In this document: in pieces, positions 21,829 to 32,463 of the stretch
Layout: each line of letters starts with the position of its first letter
Position numbering within the stretch: the first letter of the stretch is position 1
Assembly (NCBI RefSeq): GCF_011386835.1
Contig: NC_088791.1
Span: 27,006,998 to 27,070,997, forward strand
Source of the DNA: Chrysemys picta bellii
Taxonomy: Eukaryota; Chordata; Testudines; Emydidae
Reading direction: 5' to 3'
Length of the DNA: 64,000 bases
Program-made: the position numbers and the translations under genes
Notes under the pieces: generated by a model
Database searches by the model: none
Told to the model about the DNA's origin: nothing
Seen by the model: the letters and a program-made list of their open reading frames with translations, nothing else

Positions 21829-22721
21829 GATCCCAGTGCTATGGCGTCTGGACTGAAAAAAGGCGCGAAACAATTGTCTGCTGTTGCTTTCACGGCAGGG
21901 AGGGAAGATCCTGACGACATGTACCCAGAATCACCCGTGACACTGTTTTTGCTTCATCAGGCATTGGGATCTCAACCCAGAATTCCAATGGGCGGCAGAG
22001 ATTGTGGGAACTGTGGGATAGCTACCCACAGTGCAACGTTCCGGAAGTCGACGCTAGCCTCGGTACTGTGGACGCAGTCCGCTGACTTAATGCACTTAGA
22101 GCATTTTGTGTGGGGACACACACAATCAACCTTATAAAAACGATTTCTAAACAACCGACTTCTATAAATTCGACCTAATTTCGTAGTGTAGACATTCCCT
22201 TACTTGAGCAGGAGCAATGGGCAGCTGGGCTCCGGGTGAGGAGCTGCATGCTGAGCTGATAGCCTGGGCTCTCAACCCTCCACACTGCCCCTCTTAAGTC
22301 AGTGGAAGCGCTCTTGTGGTGAGGACATGCACAACCAACAGAAGGACAGTAGTGTGGACACAAACCACTGCAGTAGTCAACCTAACATAGGTCGACTTAA
22401 GTTTGTCGTATAGACATTCCCTATATGGCCAAGAGGAGCTAATGAACAGGGGGCTGCAAACAGAGGTGTTTGCAGGAGGGAGAAAGAATAAAATCAGCAT
22501 GGTTCAGAAAGGCCTTGTTGCCATTGGCAATACCAATATTACTCCTGTCTCCTCCACCTACACCTGTGTCCAGACAGAAAACTCGACCATGGCTGCCCAG
22601 GTCCTAGTGTGGATTTGCAGACAGTGGCCTGCACTTCCCTGTCATAGAAAGCAAGCCTGGAGGGACCATCTAGTGTGAGAGGTGCCTACTAGTAGAATAT
22701 CTCAGGGGGCAAGTGGGAGAC

Positions 22722-23416
22722 TGTAGCGGGGTGGTCACCCGCTCCTGCCTAGGAAGGGTTAAAGCCAGCCCTGCAGAGGGCTGGGGCTGTGGAAAAAGCT
22801 ACCTAGGCTGATTGGGGAAGTAGCCACAGCTGGGCCATGCCCCAATCAGGCCCCAGCTGGCCCTATAAAGGCCTGAGCCAGGAGCAAGAAGCAGTCTCTC
22901 TCTCTGCACTCAGAGAGAGAAGGGCCTGGGTGCAGGGAGCTTGAGACAGGGTACCTGAATGGAGCAGGGCTGGGGAAAGGCTGAGGAGCTGGGGAGCTCC
23001 AGCCTGGAAAGCCCCAGGCTGCGGCCTAGCATTGGGCCAAAGGTACTGGGGGTTGCATAGGGCAGCCCAGAGGTAGGCCAAGGCAGCAGGTCCAAACCCT
23101 CCTTGCCAGTGATGAGTAGGCTGATACAGCAGTCTGCCCCAGGCGTGGGGCTAGACGATGACTGGCAGTCGCCTGATACTGAGGCGAGGTGGGGTTAGTG
23201 GGTGGGGGTTCCCCTGGGAGGGGAGACCCAGCGTGTGTGGGTACTGCCAGGGGGCAGCACCCAGAGCAAGGGGTACCGGGGTCCTGGGATGGACACAGGG
23301 GCCAGTGCGAACGACAAGGCAGATCACCAGCCTGCAGAGGGCGCTCCGGCCTGGATTGAGCTGATTCCCCAGATGACCAGCAGGAAGTGCCGCAGGGGTG
23401 AGTCCGACCCCTTACA
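22722..23416 (+). mobile_element. Solo LTR with perfect 5-bp TSD
   Basis: The unit starts TGTAGCGGGGTGG and ends CCCCTTACA. GAGAC flanks it on both sides (22717-22721 and 23417-23421). A TATA box, CCCTATAAAGG, lies at about 22861 on the plus strand, followed by a CT-rich initiator-like tract. No internal retroviral sequence is attached. The family is not identifiable by eye. Confidence 0.8.
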
Positions 23417-23421
23417 GAGAC

Positions 23422-24379
23422 TTACAGGAGGAGCTGGCAAGACTGGGGATTCGGGGAGCATCTGTACACAGGAGAAATTCATTGAAAACATTCATCTGGA
23501 ACTGGCTAAAAGGAGTACTGAGAGTTTCAAGACCGCAGAAAATAAAAAATTAAGAAATAAGAAAATGGCTAGGGAAAAAAAAATACTATTACAGAAAATT
23601 CAAGAAAGATAACTGTGATCGTTAGGATATGTGTCACAAATGGACCCAAAAAGGACATCATACATGGCAATACATACCAGAGTGTAAGGAACTAGGAATA
23701 GAGGATGACCGAGGATGTATTGGATAGACATGGTGAATGATGCCATAGAACAATAAGGTTTAAAGATGAACAAAGTAATGAAGCTGGTACAAGATAGAAA
23801 GTGGTAGAAACATTTCATTTGGTCCCACCACTGCTGTTGTGTTCCTAGTCTTGTAGGCTAGGATTTCCAACTCTCTCTAGTGAAACATAAGATACAGTCT
23901 GAGCTGAAGGGTGGTATGAAATGCAAATATGTGTTCTGTCATGTTTTGGCACCATATAATGTGTTTGCTTGTGCGAGCATAACTTTAGGCTGCTGCTACA
24001 TCTAGCTGCTACATCAGCCAGCGAGACTCTTAGGCAGAACAGACTTTACTGGCAATGTGCTCACCATGTAAGATAAGTGCATCACAGCTGCCTATAAGCA
24101 TTTACTTCCAGAGCTTACTGCTTCTACTTCCAGAACTTGTATTATTCTTTGTAATAGTACCATCTGGTAACACCCATTAATGTTGGGACCCTTCAACTGG
24201 GCTTGGTAGTGGTGAGTCACCCAGCAAAGAATCAGCCATCTCATATGAAGCCTGAGTTATGAAGGATAGGACCTAGAAAACATGACTCTTGAGGAAAGAT
24301 TGAAAAAAATGGGTTTGGTCTGCCAGCGTCACAGCCAAGACATTGCAGAAGAGAAGGAAGACGTATGTGAAAGTGCTGC
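23422..24379. other. Non-coding, possibly diverged LINE
   Basis: Around 23470-23610 a Lys-rich frame (LELAKRSTESFKTAENKK) is open but has no recognisable domain. The following sequence is AT-rich, with stops in all frames. The position before the RT relic at 24.4 kb suggests that part of this is the upstream portion of the same old LINE. Confidence 0.4.
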
Positions 24380-24665
24380 TTGCGGAGGAACAGGCCAGGA
24401 TGAAGTACAATGGATCAGTTATTTGTGATATCTGTCTTATCAGAGAAGTACATAGAACATAACGAAACCTGTTACAACAACTGTATAGATTTCAAACAGG
24501 CTTTTGATAGCTTGTGGCACAAAAAGTTACGGAAAGTTATCAGAATGAATGGCATCCCTGAAAAATTGATCAAGCTGATAGAAAACATCTACAGCAAGTT
24601 GATGAGTATGGCGAGAATGAACAAGAAGCTGATAGAGTGATTCAGGAGGACCATAGGAGTAAGAC
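24380..24665 (+). pseudogene. LINE reverse-transcriptase relic
   Basis: The frame at 24410-24640 reads CIDFKQAFDSLWHKKLRKVI followed by MNGIPEKLIKLIENIY. This is the non-LTR RT block with the first catalytic Asp (FKQAFDS) and the downstream GIP-helix motif. The catalytic F/YxDD motif is not found, and flanking frames are disrupted. The wording of the motif fits RTE-like LINEs better than CR1, but the fragment is too short to be sure. Confidence 0.65.
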
Positions 24666-25852
24666 AAAGATTCATGCTATCACCAGACTTTTTCAGGTTG
24701 GTACTGAAAGCAGTAATGGTGATAGCATGAGAGATGAAATGAGAGGATAGATTTTAGGGGCAAATTAAGAACGTGTTAGGGTACATTAAATCTTGACAGT
24801 GTCTCAATGAGTTCTGGATGTATGAAGAAAAGGTGAGATATTCAACATGATTCTGTAACTGAAAAATAAACGAGAAAATATCTCATCTGCATGACAGCTC
24901 AAATGCTAACACTGCAGCAGCCATCACCTGGAAAAGGTTAATAAAGTCAGAACTGTCAAATAAAAGTACTGAAGCTGTAGCATTTATTCCAATAAACTTG
25001 AGGAGACCAAGCTCTGTCAGCCTCACAGAAGCAAACTTTGGTATGCTTCAGTCTGGAAGATGATCTAGGTGATATAGTACTAGACATTACTGAGAGATGC
25101 TGAGTACCTGTAACTCCTGCTGAAGTCCATGAAAGTTGTAAGGGCTCAATGCATCAAAAGATCAACCCTTCAGTAGGAAGTATTAGAATGCAAAATGAGC
25201 TGAGTCTTTGTACATCAGATAGTTATGCAAAACTAATGACTATTTCAGTTTACTAAAACAGATACTTTGCTTTATCAAGCCTTGAGGCCAAAAGGGCATG
25301 GAACATATTAGGACCATTTTTGCAGAATCTTTAGTTTTTCAGATTCGGATTAGAGTAAATATCCATTTTCTGCTCATGAATAAAGCTAGCTTATCTATCT
25401 AAGCAACAAGTTAAGAATCTATAGCTTAATAAACACACAGTCACAATGTTTTACTACCTCACAATTGGTAAACTCAAAAGACATCCTCCTATAAAATGTT
25501 ACTTTAAATCCATAAAGAAACTTGACCACATTGTCAATCATTGGATTTTTTTAACCTTAAAAATTTCCTTTTCATGCATCTCATTACATTTTATTTATAC
25601 AACACCTTTTATCTCCACCATTCTTTCATATTCTCACAACAGCAACAAATGAAAATATGAAAAAATCCCATGCAGTAGAATGTTTATCCACTTCCTTTGG
25701 GTGTCAAGATCATTAGTAACAAATAACAATGAATATATGTTTTCCAATCCAATTGTATGATTATTATTAGCAACATGCCCCAAAAACTAGGATAAGAAAT
25801 GTCTTTGGTATATAACTGATGTGAAATTTTACTTTCCCCCACTCTATTCCAG

Positions 25853-25933
25853 GGCCCTCAATGCAAGATCTCAGTCCTTTGATGTTACAGCCATTATGAA
25901 ACGCTACTGGAGAATGTTGCCCACCAATACATG
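25853..25933 (+). other. Candidate host exon 1 (unidentified)
   Basis: A polypyrimidine tract and AG (TTTCCCCCACTCTATTCCAG, 25833-25852) precede an open stretch reading ALNARSQSFDVTAIMKRYWR. The possible donor ATG/GTCAGC is weak, and its phase does not match the next candidate exon. The composition is unlike the repeats around it. I do not recognise the protein. It could be a chance splice-like site or a processed remnant. Confidence 0.25.
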
Positions 25934-26130
25934 GTCAGCTAAGTCTTGGTTTTGAACTATAGGGTGTGGTTTTACTACGTATTTTCATAACAAAAATATG
26001 TAACACAATAAAATGAAATGTTGCTCTAGTTTGCTAAGTAATCTGACTGCATGCTCCAGCAGTATTACACAGTTTGAGGGAGAAAAGAAACAAATTAAAT
26101 TATACTGAATTACTGTCTTATCCTGTACAG

Positions 26131-26274
26131 TTTGAGATTGTTGGAGGACAAGTACAACAGCCAAGATTTTTCCAAAAAATGATTGATTTGCAGTGCCCAA
26201 TTGGAGATGCCTTACAGGAGCCTGATTTTCAGAAGATACTGAGCATCAAAGACCATAACCCAACAACTCTTTAA
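26131..26274 (+). other. Candidate terminal host exon (unidentified)
   Basis: An acceptor-like TTACTGTCTTATCCTGTACAG lies immediately before 47 codons beginning FEIVGGQVQQPRFFQKMIDL and ending in TAA at 26272-26274. The peptide has ordinary globular composition and is not transposon-like. It matches no family I can name. If real, it would be the last coding exon of a gene whose other exons lie elsewhere, perhaps outside the window. Confidence 0.3.
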
Positions 26275-26314
26275 TATTTGAAAGGTACCTTTAAAATATT
26301 TTACATATAAATTA

Positions 26315-26410
26315 AAGGAGTTCTATCTCCTAGAACTGGAAAGGACCTTGAAAGGTCATTGAGTCCAGCTCCCTGCCTTCACTAGCAGGACCAAGTTGAG
26401 AAGCAAGGAG
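26315..26410 (-). mobile_element. SINE/CR1-type 3' tail fragment, antisense
   Basis: The text GAACTGGAAAGGACCTTGAA, GTCATTGAGTCCAGC and CTGCCTTCACTAGCAGGACC matches the tail of the tRNA SINE at 50.4 kb. The tRNA-like head is missing. Confidence 0.65.
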
Positions 26411-26574
26411 AGGCAGATGCCTGTTTATTAATATATGCCAGTCATTGGTTTTTCTATTGATCCTGATTCACTTGTTTTTATCTAACCTTCAAATAAAGTA
26501 CAAGCAAAAAAAAAAAGACTTACATTTTGTTAAGAAATCAGTATATTAAATATCATGTTTTCAGATTTGATGTA

Positions 26575-26730
26575 GCCATGTGGGTCCCAGGATATGAGAG
26601 AGACGAGGTGGGTGAGGAAATATCTTTTATTTGAGCAACTTCTGTTGATAAAAGAGACAAGCTTTCAAGCTCCACTGAGCTCTTCTTCAGATATTACCTC
26701 ATCCACCTTGTCTCTATTGTTAAACACCAT
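26575..26730 (-). mobile_element. Penelope-type 3' tail fragment with hammerhead-like core
   Basis: Read on the minus strand the fragment has CTGAAGA, an AGCTC...GAGCT hairpin, TTGAAAGC, then TTGTCTC. This is the same order as the tail at 1486-1523 although the primary sequence differs. GGTGAGGAAATATCT (plus, about 26610) and AGATATTACCTCATCC (about 26689) form an outer inverted repeat around it. No coding part is attached. Assignment to PLEs rests on the shared core layout. Confidence 0.45.
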
Positions 26731-27000
26731 GATCATATAGGTATTTTATTTTAATGTCAACATATTTGAAACCCAGCATAAAGAGTTAGACTGATTGTAG
26801 CTACACAGCAGTGGATGGGTAAATCCTCTTCTTCCTCCTACCCCCCAGTTACGTGGCACAAGGGTGACACAAAAGAGCAGCCTCTAAGCACAGGGACTGC
26901 TCATTCCTATCCTATCTGCCTAGTAGCAGCATGACAAAAAGGGAGTGGGAAAAGGCAAAGCGAAGGCCCCACTTCTCTCCTCACCACCAGCTCATGGATC

Positions 27001-27117
27001 TAGGGTGACCAGATAGTAAGTGTTAAAAATCGGAACAGGGGGTAATAGGCACCTATATAAGACAAAGCCCCAAATATCAGGACTGTCCCTATAAAATGGG
27101 GATATCTGGTCACCCTA
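27001..27117. mobile_element. 117-bp MITE, TAGGGTGACCAGATA termini
   Basis: TAGGGTGACCAGATA and TATCTGGTCACCCTA are perfect 15-bp terminal inverted repeats. The 8-bp flanks CATGGATC and CATGGAAG match at 6 positions, consistent with an aged 8-bp TSD. The body is AT/GC mixed and non-coding. The termini are related to the TAGGG family elsewhere in the window. Confidence 0.8.
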
Positions 27118-27493
27118 CATGGAAGTGGGCTGGTAAATCAATGTGGGCTTGTGCAGAGGGCATCACACACATGCCATGCTCAAGGAGCAGTATTGGAGAG
27201 AGTGTGCCTCCTGAGGTGGTGCTTTTCACCACCACTGCATGCCAGGCAGGGGCTTGAAAGCCACAGTCTAGCCCATGGCACAGACAAGATAACTAGTCTA
27301 ATCAAAATAAAGCTTGGATGTTTTCCCTTAGTACAGACTGCAGGACTGATCCCACATTCTGTATTCAAACTTACTGATTACAAGTAAACACATGGTGCAA
27401 CAAAGCCTCATAAGGATTAAAAAATAGCTGCAACATGCTCACAGTGCAGAAGAAGGTAGAAAAAGCCTGTATTCCACATGCTGTGGCTACTCA

Positions 27494-27774
27494 GGGTATG
27501 TCTACATTGCAATTAGACACCTGCGTCTGGCCCAGGCCAGCTGACTTGGGCTCACACGGTTCGGGCTAAGGAGTTGTTTAATTGTGGTGTAGACATTCAG
27601 GCTTGGGCTGAAGCCTGGGCTCCCTGGGGGGGTAGGGGGGAATCCGAGAGCTCAGACTACAACCTGAGCCAGAATGTCTATACTGCAATTAAACAGACCC
27701 TTAGCCCAAACCATGCAAGCCCGAGTCAGCTGGCATGGGCCAGCCACCAGTCTAATTGCAATGTAGACATACCC
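27494..27774. mobile_element. 281-bp Harbinger-like MITE
   Basis: The left end GGGTATGTCTACATTGCAAT and right end ATTGCAATGTAGACATACCC are perfect inverted repeats of more than 20 bp, flanked by TCA on both sides. The interior repeats TGTAGACATTC- and GTCAGCTGGC-type words in inverted order, so much of the element can fold back. The TGTCTACA motif near the end suggests PIF/Harbinger, though the usual TSD is TWA. Confidence 0.78.
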
Positions 27775-27777
27775 TCA

Positions 27778-28446
27778 GAGTACACAATGGTATAGCTCAA
27801 GCACTGGCAGTAAGAAGTATAAGCCAGAGGCTGGCCCAAAAGAAGTCAGTTTCTGAGATACTTTAATTCAAAAGTGGATGCATTTCAAAAACACCTGGAC
27901 TGAGGAAATAGTTGAGACTGGTCAAAAATAACTAGGAATTCTGGCTATTCAACTGGTGTAAGGGAGAATTTCTGTACTAGTGGCTAATCACCCCCTACGT
28001 AGAGCTATGACCCATATATTCTGGGGTTTGGAACATGTGTTAATAACATCATACCAGAGAATCCTATAACTTCTCATACAATGTTGCCACACATACTTTA
28101 TCAGGACAATACTGACCAGCACATAGTGAGTTTTCAAATGATAACCTTACAAGGCATACCTTGTACACAGATGATTACAATAGTGTAGGGTGTGAATACA
28201 GGGGTGTATTCTGTCACAACCACTGAGCGACATTTTCATCATAATAAAATCATATTGTACTAGTAAATATATTTGCAAATCAATTTTTAATAAAATAATA
28301 TTATCCTTGACTTATATATATGTAGGGAGAACATCAAATAATCTCTCCATTTTTGTGTGGTATTTTCTCATTATACCATTTTCACTCAGATTGTTGACAG
28401 CCCAGTTTACAAGCCTTGGAGTACCAAAAAATTGCTATGTAGTTCC
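27778..28446. other. No gene seen; AT-rich DNA
   Basis: The sequence has short open frames only and no paired termini or motif. The final 150 bp are very AT-rich. Confidence 0.5.
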
Positions 28447-28454
28447 TGTTAACA

Positions 28455-29272
28455 TAGAGGTGAGCAAACTACAGCCTGCAGGCCGGATCCGGCTCAGGGC
28501 TTTGGATCCAGCCCGTGGGATTGCCATCCTCGTGGCACCGCAGGCCCTGCGCTGCTCCCAGAAGCAGCCGGCACCACGTCCCTGCGGCTCCTGGGGGAGA
28601 GGAGGGCAGAGGGCTCCGCACACTGCCCTTGCCTGTGGGTACCTCCCCCAAAGCTCCCATTGGCCGGGACCGGGGAACCGCGGCCAATGGGAGCTTCAGG
28701 TGTGGAACCCACAGGCAAGTGTAGCGCGCAGAGGTCTCTGCCCCACCCCTCCCCCAGGGGCCGCAGGGATGTGGTGCTGGCCACTTCCCGGAGCAGAGCA
28801 ACACGGGGCTGAGGCCAGGGCAGGCAGGGCCCCGATGTGCGCCGCTGCCATCCCAGAGCCGCTCCAGGTAAGCAGCACCGGGCCGGAGCCCAAACCCCAC
28901 CTGCACCCCGCACTCCAACCCCCTGCCACACCCTGCACCCCTCCTGCACCCCAACTCCCTGCACCCCAGCCCCCTGCCTGCACCCCAACCCCCTGCCCTG
29001 AGCCCCCTCCTGCACTCCGTACCCCTCCCTGCACCATTGCCCTGAGCCCCCTCCTGCACTGTGCACTCCCTCCTGCACCCCAACCCCCTTCCCTGAGCCC
29101 CTTGGACACCCCAACCCCTTGCCCTGAGCCCCTTCCTGCACACCGCACCCACTCCCACATCCCGCACTCCCTCCCACACCCCAACCCCCTGCCCCAGCCC
29201 TACATTCATGGCCTTGCAAGCAATTTCCCCACGCAGAGGTGGCCCTCGGGCCAAAAAGTTTGCCCACCCCTG
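28455..29272. mobile_element. Non-autonomous hAT transposon with perfect 8-bp TSD
   Basis: The termini TAGAGGTGAGCAAACT and AGTTTGCCCACCCCTG are inverted repeats (13 of 16). TGTTAACA lies on both sides (28447-28454 and 29273-29280), a perfect 8-bp TSD, itself palindromic. The 818-bp body is GC-rich with CACCCCAACCCCCTGCCCTG-like iterations. Long open frames exist on both strands, but they are composition artefacts with no transposase motif. Confidence 0.88.
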
Positions 29273-29280
29273 TGTTAACA

Positions 29281-29942
29281 GGTCTAGGTGTGACTGCAGA
29301 TAACATGACACAGAATTTAGTGGTGGCCAAAGCATTAACCATACTCAGCTCTAGATCAACTGTCTCGTTGAAAAATAATTCACAACAACTGAGCTAAATA
29401 CAATACAAAGAACATATGATTCAGCCAGAATTCCTCCAGAGACTCTGAGGCAGTTTATAGGAGTTTTCCTTTCCTTCCCTTGCACGGGATGCAACATGAA
29501 TTCCCTCTTGCACTGGGCCAGCTCTGCTGGTTGGTTTCACAAGGCAGTGTCCTCACCACCACCTTTGGGAAGTCTAATGCTTGCAGTGGTGCTAGACTGA
29601 TATGGATAAGGATACCCACCCCAAATGGGGCTACTGCTCATTTCTGCCCAAGGGAAGAGAAAGCACCCACTCCCCAGGATCCTACACTCTGGCCCTGATC
29701 CAGCAAAGCACTTAAAGCAAACCCACATTGAAATGAGTGGGAATACTCACATTCTTTTATTAAGTACATGAATAAGTGCATAACTGGATCAGGAATTGAA
29801 TGCTCTGCACTTTGCAGGACTGAGCGTCTATACAGAAACAGCCACAACCTGACTCCTTATTATCATCCTGCTTGGAATATTTGTCATCCTGTGCTGGATC
29901 CACAGCCTCTTACAGAGCATTGCCAAACAACTGTGCAATTCC
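29281..29942. other. No recognisable gene or element
   Basis: This is ordinary mixed-composition sequence between the hAT and the next LTR. The short open frames on both strands have no family motifs. Confidence 0.45.
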
Positions 29943-29947
29943 AAATG

Positions 29948-30748
29948 TGTGACAGGGCGGATCGGCCCTGCACTGGTATGGAGGGGGTTAATCCTTCCCT
30001 CCCAGCAGAGAAAGCCCAACCTCTGAGGCTCTACTGGGCATGCGCCACCTGGAAGTCAGGTATAAAAACCTGCAGAGCTGCTCAGTCAGGGCAGACTGCT
30101 GAGGAGGAAGGACACTTGGCAGAGGTGCCAGCCCAGGAGCTGTTACAGCCCTTACCTACAAGAGCTGAAGGGCTAGAAACCTGGACTAGAGGCCTGCTGC
30201 AGCTGCTATTGGAACCCCAGGGAGTGTCTGGTGTTGAGGAACCTGGAGACCCCGATACCATATGGCCCACAGCTGCAGGAGAACTGATAGGAAGTGACCC
30301 AGGGAGGGTGAGGGAGTGGTACCTCCCACCCTTATGAGATCAGTGTGTTTTGATTGGATTCCCTGCTGACCCTGTGGTGGACTGCTCTGCTGCTGGCAGG
30401 GCCCTGGGTTGGGGCCAGGTGGAGTTTGGTGGGCCTTGGCCACCAGCCACTAGGCCACCTGTTTTGACTCTGGCTGCTAGGCTGTGCCACCCCACTAGCG
30501 GAGGAGAATTAAGTGGGCTCTGACCATTGGGCTGCACTGCCTGGGGACACATTGAATGGACTCTGGCCAGTAGGCTGCATTACCCCACTTGGGAAGAGGC
30601 AGTAGATGGACCCTGGCCATTGGTCCACATTGTGCTGACTATGGGTGGAGGGGGGGGGAAATTAGAAAATGGATGTAGGCATAGAGAGGTGGGGTTGCCT
30701 CCAGCCACCCCTGATTTAAGGGGCTGATGAGGCACAAAGCCTGCCACA
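29948..30748 (+). mobile_element. LTR (~800 bp), probably solo
   Basis: The unit starts TGTGACAGGGCGG and ends GCCTGCCACA (TG...CA). Flanks AAATG (29943-29947) and CAATG (30749-30753) give a 4-of-5 TSD. GGTATAAAAACC near 30059 is a TATA box on the plus strand. No retroviral coding sequence follows or precedes. The internal sequence CAGTGTGTTTTGATTGGATT is shared with the LTR-like piece at 44.7 kb, suggesting related families. Confidence 0.7.
30461..30640 (+). repeat. Imperfect ~50-bp tandem repeats within the LTR
   Basis: Three to four units follow the pattern GACTCTGGC-NN-TAGGCTG-CANTACCCCACT-GG, ending in AGTGG/ATGG. They lie in the 3' half of the LTR and expand its length. Confidence 0.6.
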
Positions 30749-30753
30749 CAATG

Positions 30754-32336
30754 CCATTACATGTGTTTGATCTAATTAAACTAGGTGAAATCCTTAGAAA
30801 ACCATCTTTTTTATGGAATGTACTCTATTAGCTGCTAAATCCCATGTAAAGAAAACAAGCCTAAAGCACATGTGGCATGAGAAACCATCCATGCCTTCTG
30901 TCACATCAATTAGACTGCAGCTGGTGTCAAACACTCTTAGAGTATAATGATTCCTTCTGACAGAAGTTGATAAAAGCTTCAATATTCTCTTGCCAACGGG
31001 TGAGTTAACACCAAAGGTAGCCTTAAATCTGGGAAATGGCCAGCTTTCTTTACATATGTGGGTTTGTACAAGAATGTAAATATTATATTATTGTAGGATT
31101 TGTACTTGCCTTTTGATACGAAGAGGCAATGATTTACTTGGGACACTTAGCAGAATGCTTGTATTAGCCTTTAATGCTCAATGAAGGGAATGTATTTTTT
31201 AAAAAATACATTTTCTGGTATGTTTTATAGGGAAAATACACTATAGCAAATAATTTAGAACATTTTAGAATGTTATTAGCATCTCCTCTTGCTCCATTTA
31301 CACAGTACCTTGCAATGCATTCCCCATCTGCTTGTTTGTTTAGGCTGTAAGCTCCTCAGGGCAGATGTCTTGGGCCTGATTCTGCTTTCATGTATAATGC
31401 TATAAAACAGAAATAACTGCACTGACAAAGGTGGTGTTCACTAGTGCAAAATCAGAGTAAATAAAATCAGAATCAAAGCCCTTAGGTTTTCTTTTGTCTG
31501 TAAAAATACTTGCACATTCTGGGTGTTGGACAAATCATTAAGAAAAGTAATGTATACACAAATATGTATCTGTATTTAGCCATATCCACATTAAGCATGC
31601 ACGGTCTAAGGCACATGTCCAAGAAACTAGTGATTAATGATGCAAAGCATCATTGTTTGTTCACTAGCACTATGACAGAACTCTTGTAATTTCTCCAGTA
31701 CCTTTAGAATTTCTCTGCAACATACACATTCCATCAATTTCCATGGCCACACAATTTTGCAAATACATTTTAAATTTTCATTGTGTATTTACTTTGTTAG
31801 TTCTACAGTTCATTAAAGTATGCCCATTCCTATCTCTTGGTGAATATGCAAAATATACAGTTGCAAACAAAACTAAAATGAACTGACTAGAACCATGCAA
31901 CCATTAGCCAAAACTGGTCATTCCCACTTACAGACTAATGTTTATTACATTGCGAGTCTCTCTCAGCAGCATGTAAGTATGTTTTCCACATGCATAGTGA
32001 AACTGATCTGTATCTCCTTTTTATACTGTCCTTTAAGATGACTCAATAAAATAGGTAAATTTAAAACCAATGAAAGGATATACTTGTTCAAACAGCACAG
32101 TCAGCTGGTCAAAATTCACTGGCATAGAAGATCATAGGATTAAATACATTTTCTGCATCATCTTATGACACTTAGCAGCCCTTATTAGTTCCACTATGCC
32201 TGATAATATGCCTGGTAATCAAATCTCATTCTTCAGGGTGGATTATTTTAGAGATCAGGAATCCACTTGCTGCCCATACAGCATTTGGCTGGGTGCATCA
32301 TGGGACACAGAGGAGAGTCACTTTCTTCTGGAGTGT
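30754..32336. other. AT-rich non-coding DNA with an old retroposon tail
   Basis: No gene is seen. At 31338-31400 the words GGCTGTAAGCTCCTCAGGGC and GATGTCTTGGGCCTGATTCT match a tail module also found at 39.6 and 52.05 kb. This is the remains of an ancient retroposon (CR1/L3 or MIR-type tail). Confidence 0.45.
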
Positions 32337-32426
32337 CTGGTATAGATTACTGCAAGAGGCAGGATATATGATTTGATGAACCACTGGTCAGATCTAGTAT
32401 AGGAAATTGTTATTTCTATGTGAAGG
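32337..32426 (+). mobile_element. L3/CR1-like LINE 3' tail
   Basis: GGTATAGATTACTGCAAGAG, then GACCACTGGTCAGATCTAGT-like text, parallels the end of the copy at 48.6-48.72 kb (GACAGGATACTGGGCTAGAT, GGTCTGACCCAGTATGGCC). It abuts the 5' end of the younger CR1. Confidence 0.5.
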
Positions 32427-32463
32427 TGAGCGATCAGCTGTTGTAACTTGCACAGCTGGTGCC

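Larger units (their letters stand above)
17988..22200. mobile_element. Autonomous-type PIF/Harbinger transposon, decayed
   Basis: The ends GGCCTGGTCTACACTACGA (17988) and TTTCGTAGTGTAGACATTCCC (to 22200) are inverted repeats. Internal copies of GGTCGAATTTA / AAATTCGACCTAA extend the similarity. The element carries the two genes of the superfamily: a Myb/SANT-like protein on the plus strand and a DDE transposase on the minus strand, with 3' ends facing. It sits inside the outer Harbinger next to the DIRS. Both genes carry disabling mutations. The expected 3-bp TSD is not clean (TCA left, TTA right). Confidence 0.9.
11038..22421. mobile_element. Outer non-autonomous Harbinger-type element hosting two nested transposons
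   Basis: The left end (GGGCATGTCTACACTAC...) and right end (...GTATAGACATTCCC) are inverted copies of each other for roughly 200 bp. Shared blocks include ATGTTAGGTCAACTTAC / GTCGACCTATGTTAGG, GTCCACACTAC / GTAGTGTGGAC and AACTTAAGAGGGGCAGTGTGG. The TCTACACTAC terminus is characteristic of PIF/Harbinger families in turtles. Removing the DIRS (11644-17881) and the inner Harbinger (17988-22200) leaves about 1 kb with no gene. A 3-bp TSD could not be established. Confidence 0.7.

Noticed and set aside
28469..29342. Opposing open frames of 280-320 codons on both strands.
   Set aside because: They span a hAT element with clear termini and a CACCCC-type repeated interior; no transposase motifs.
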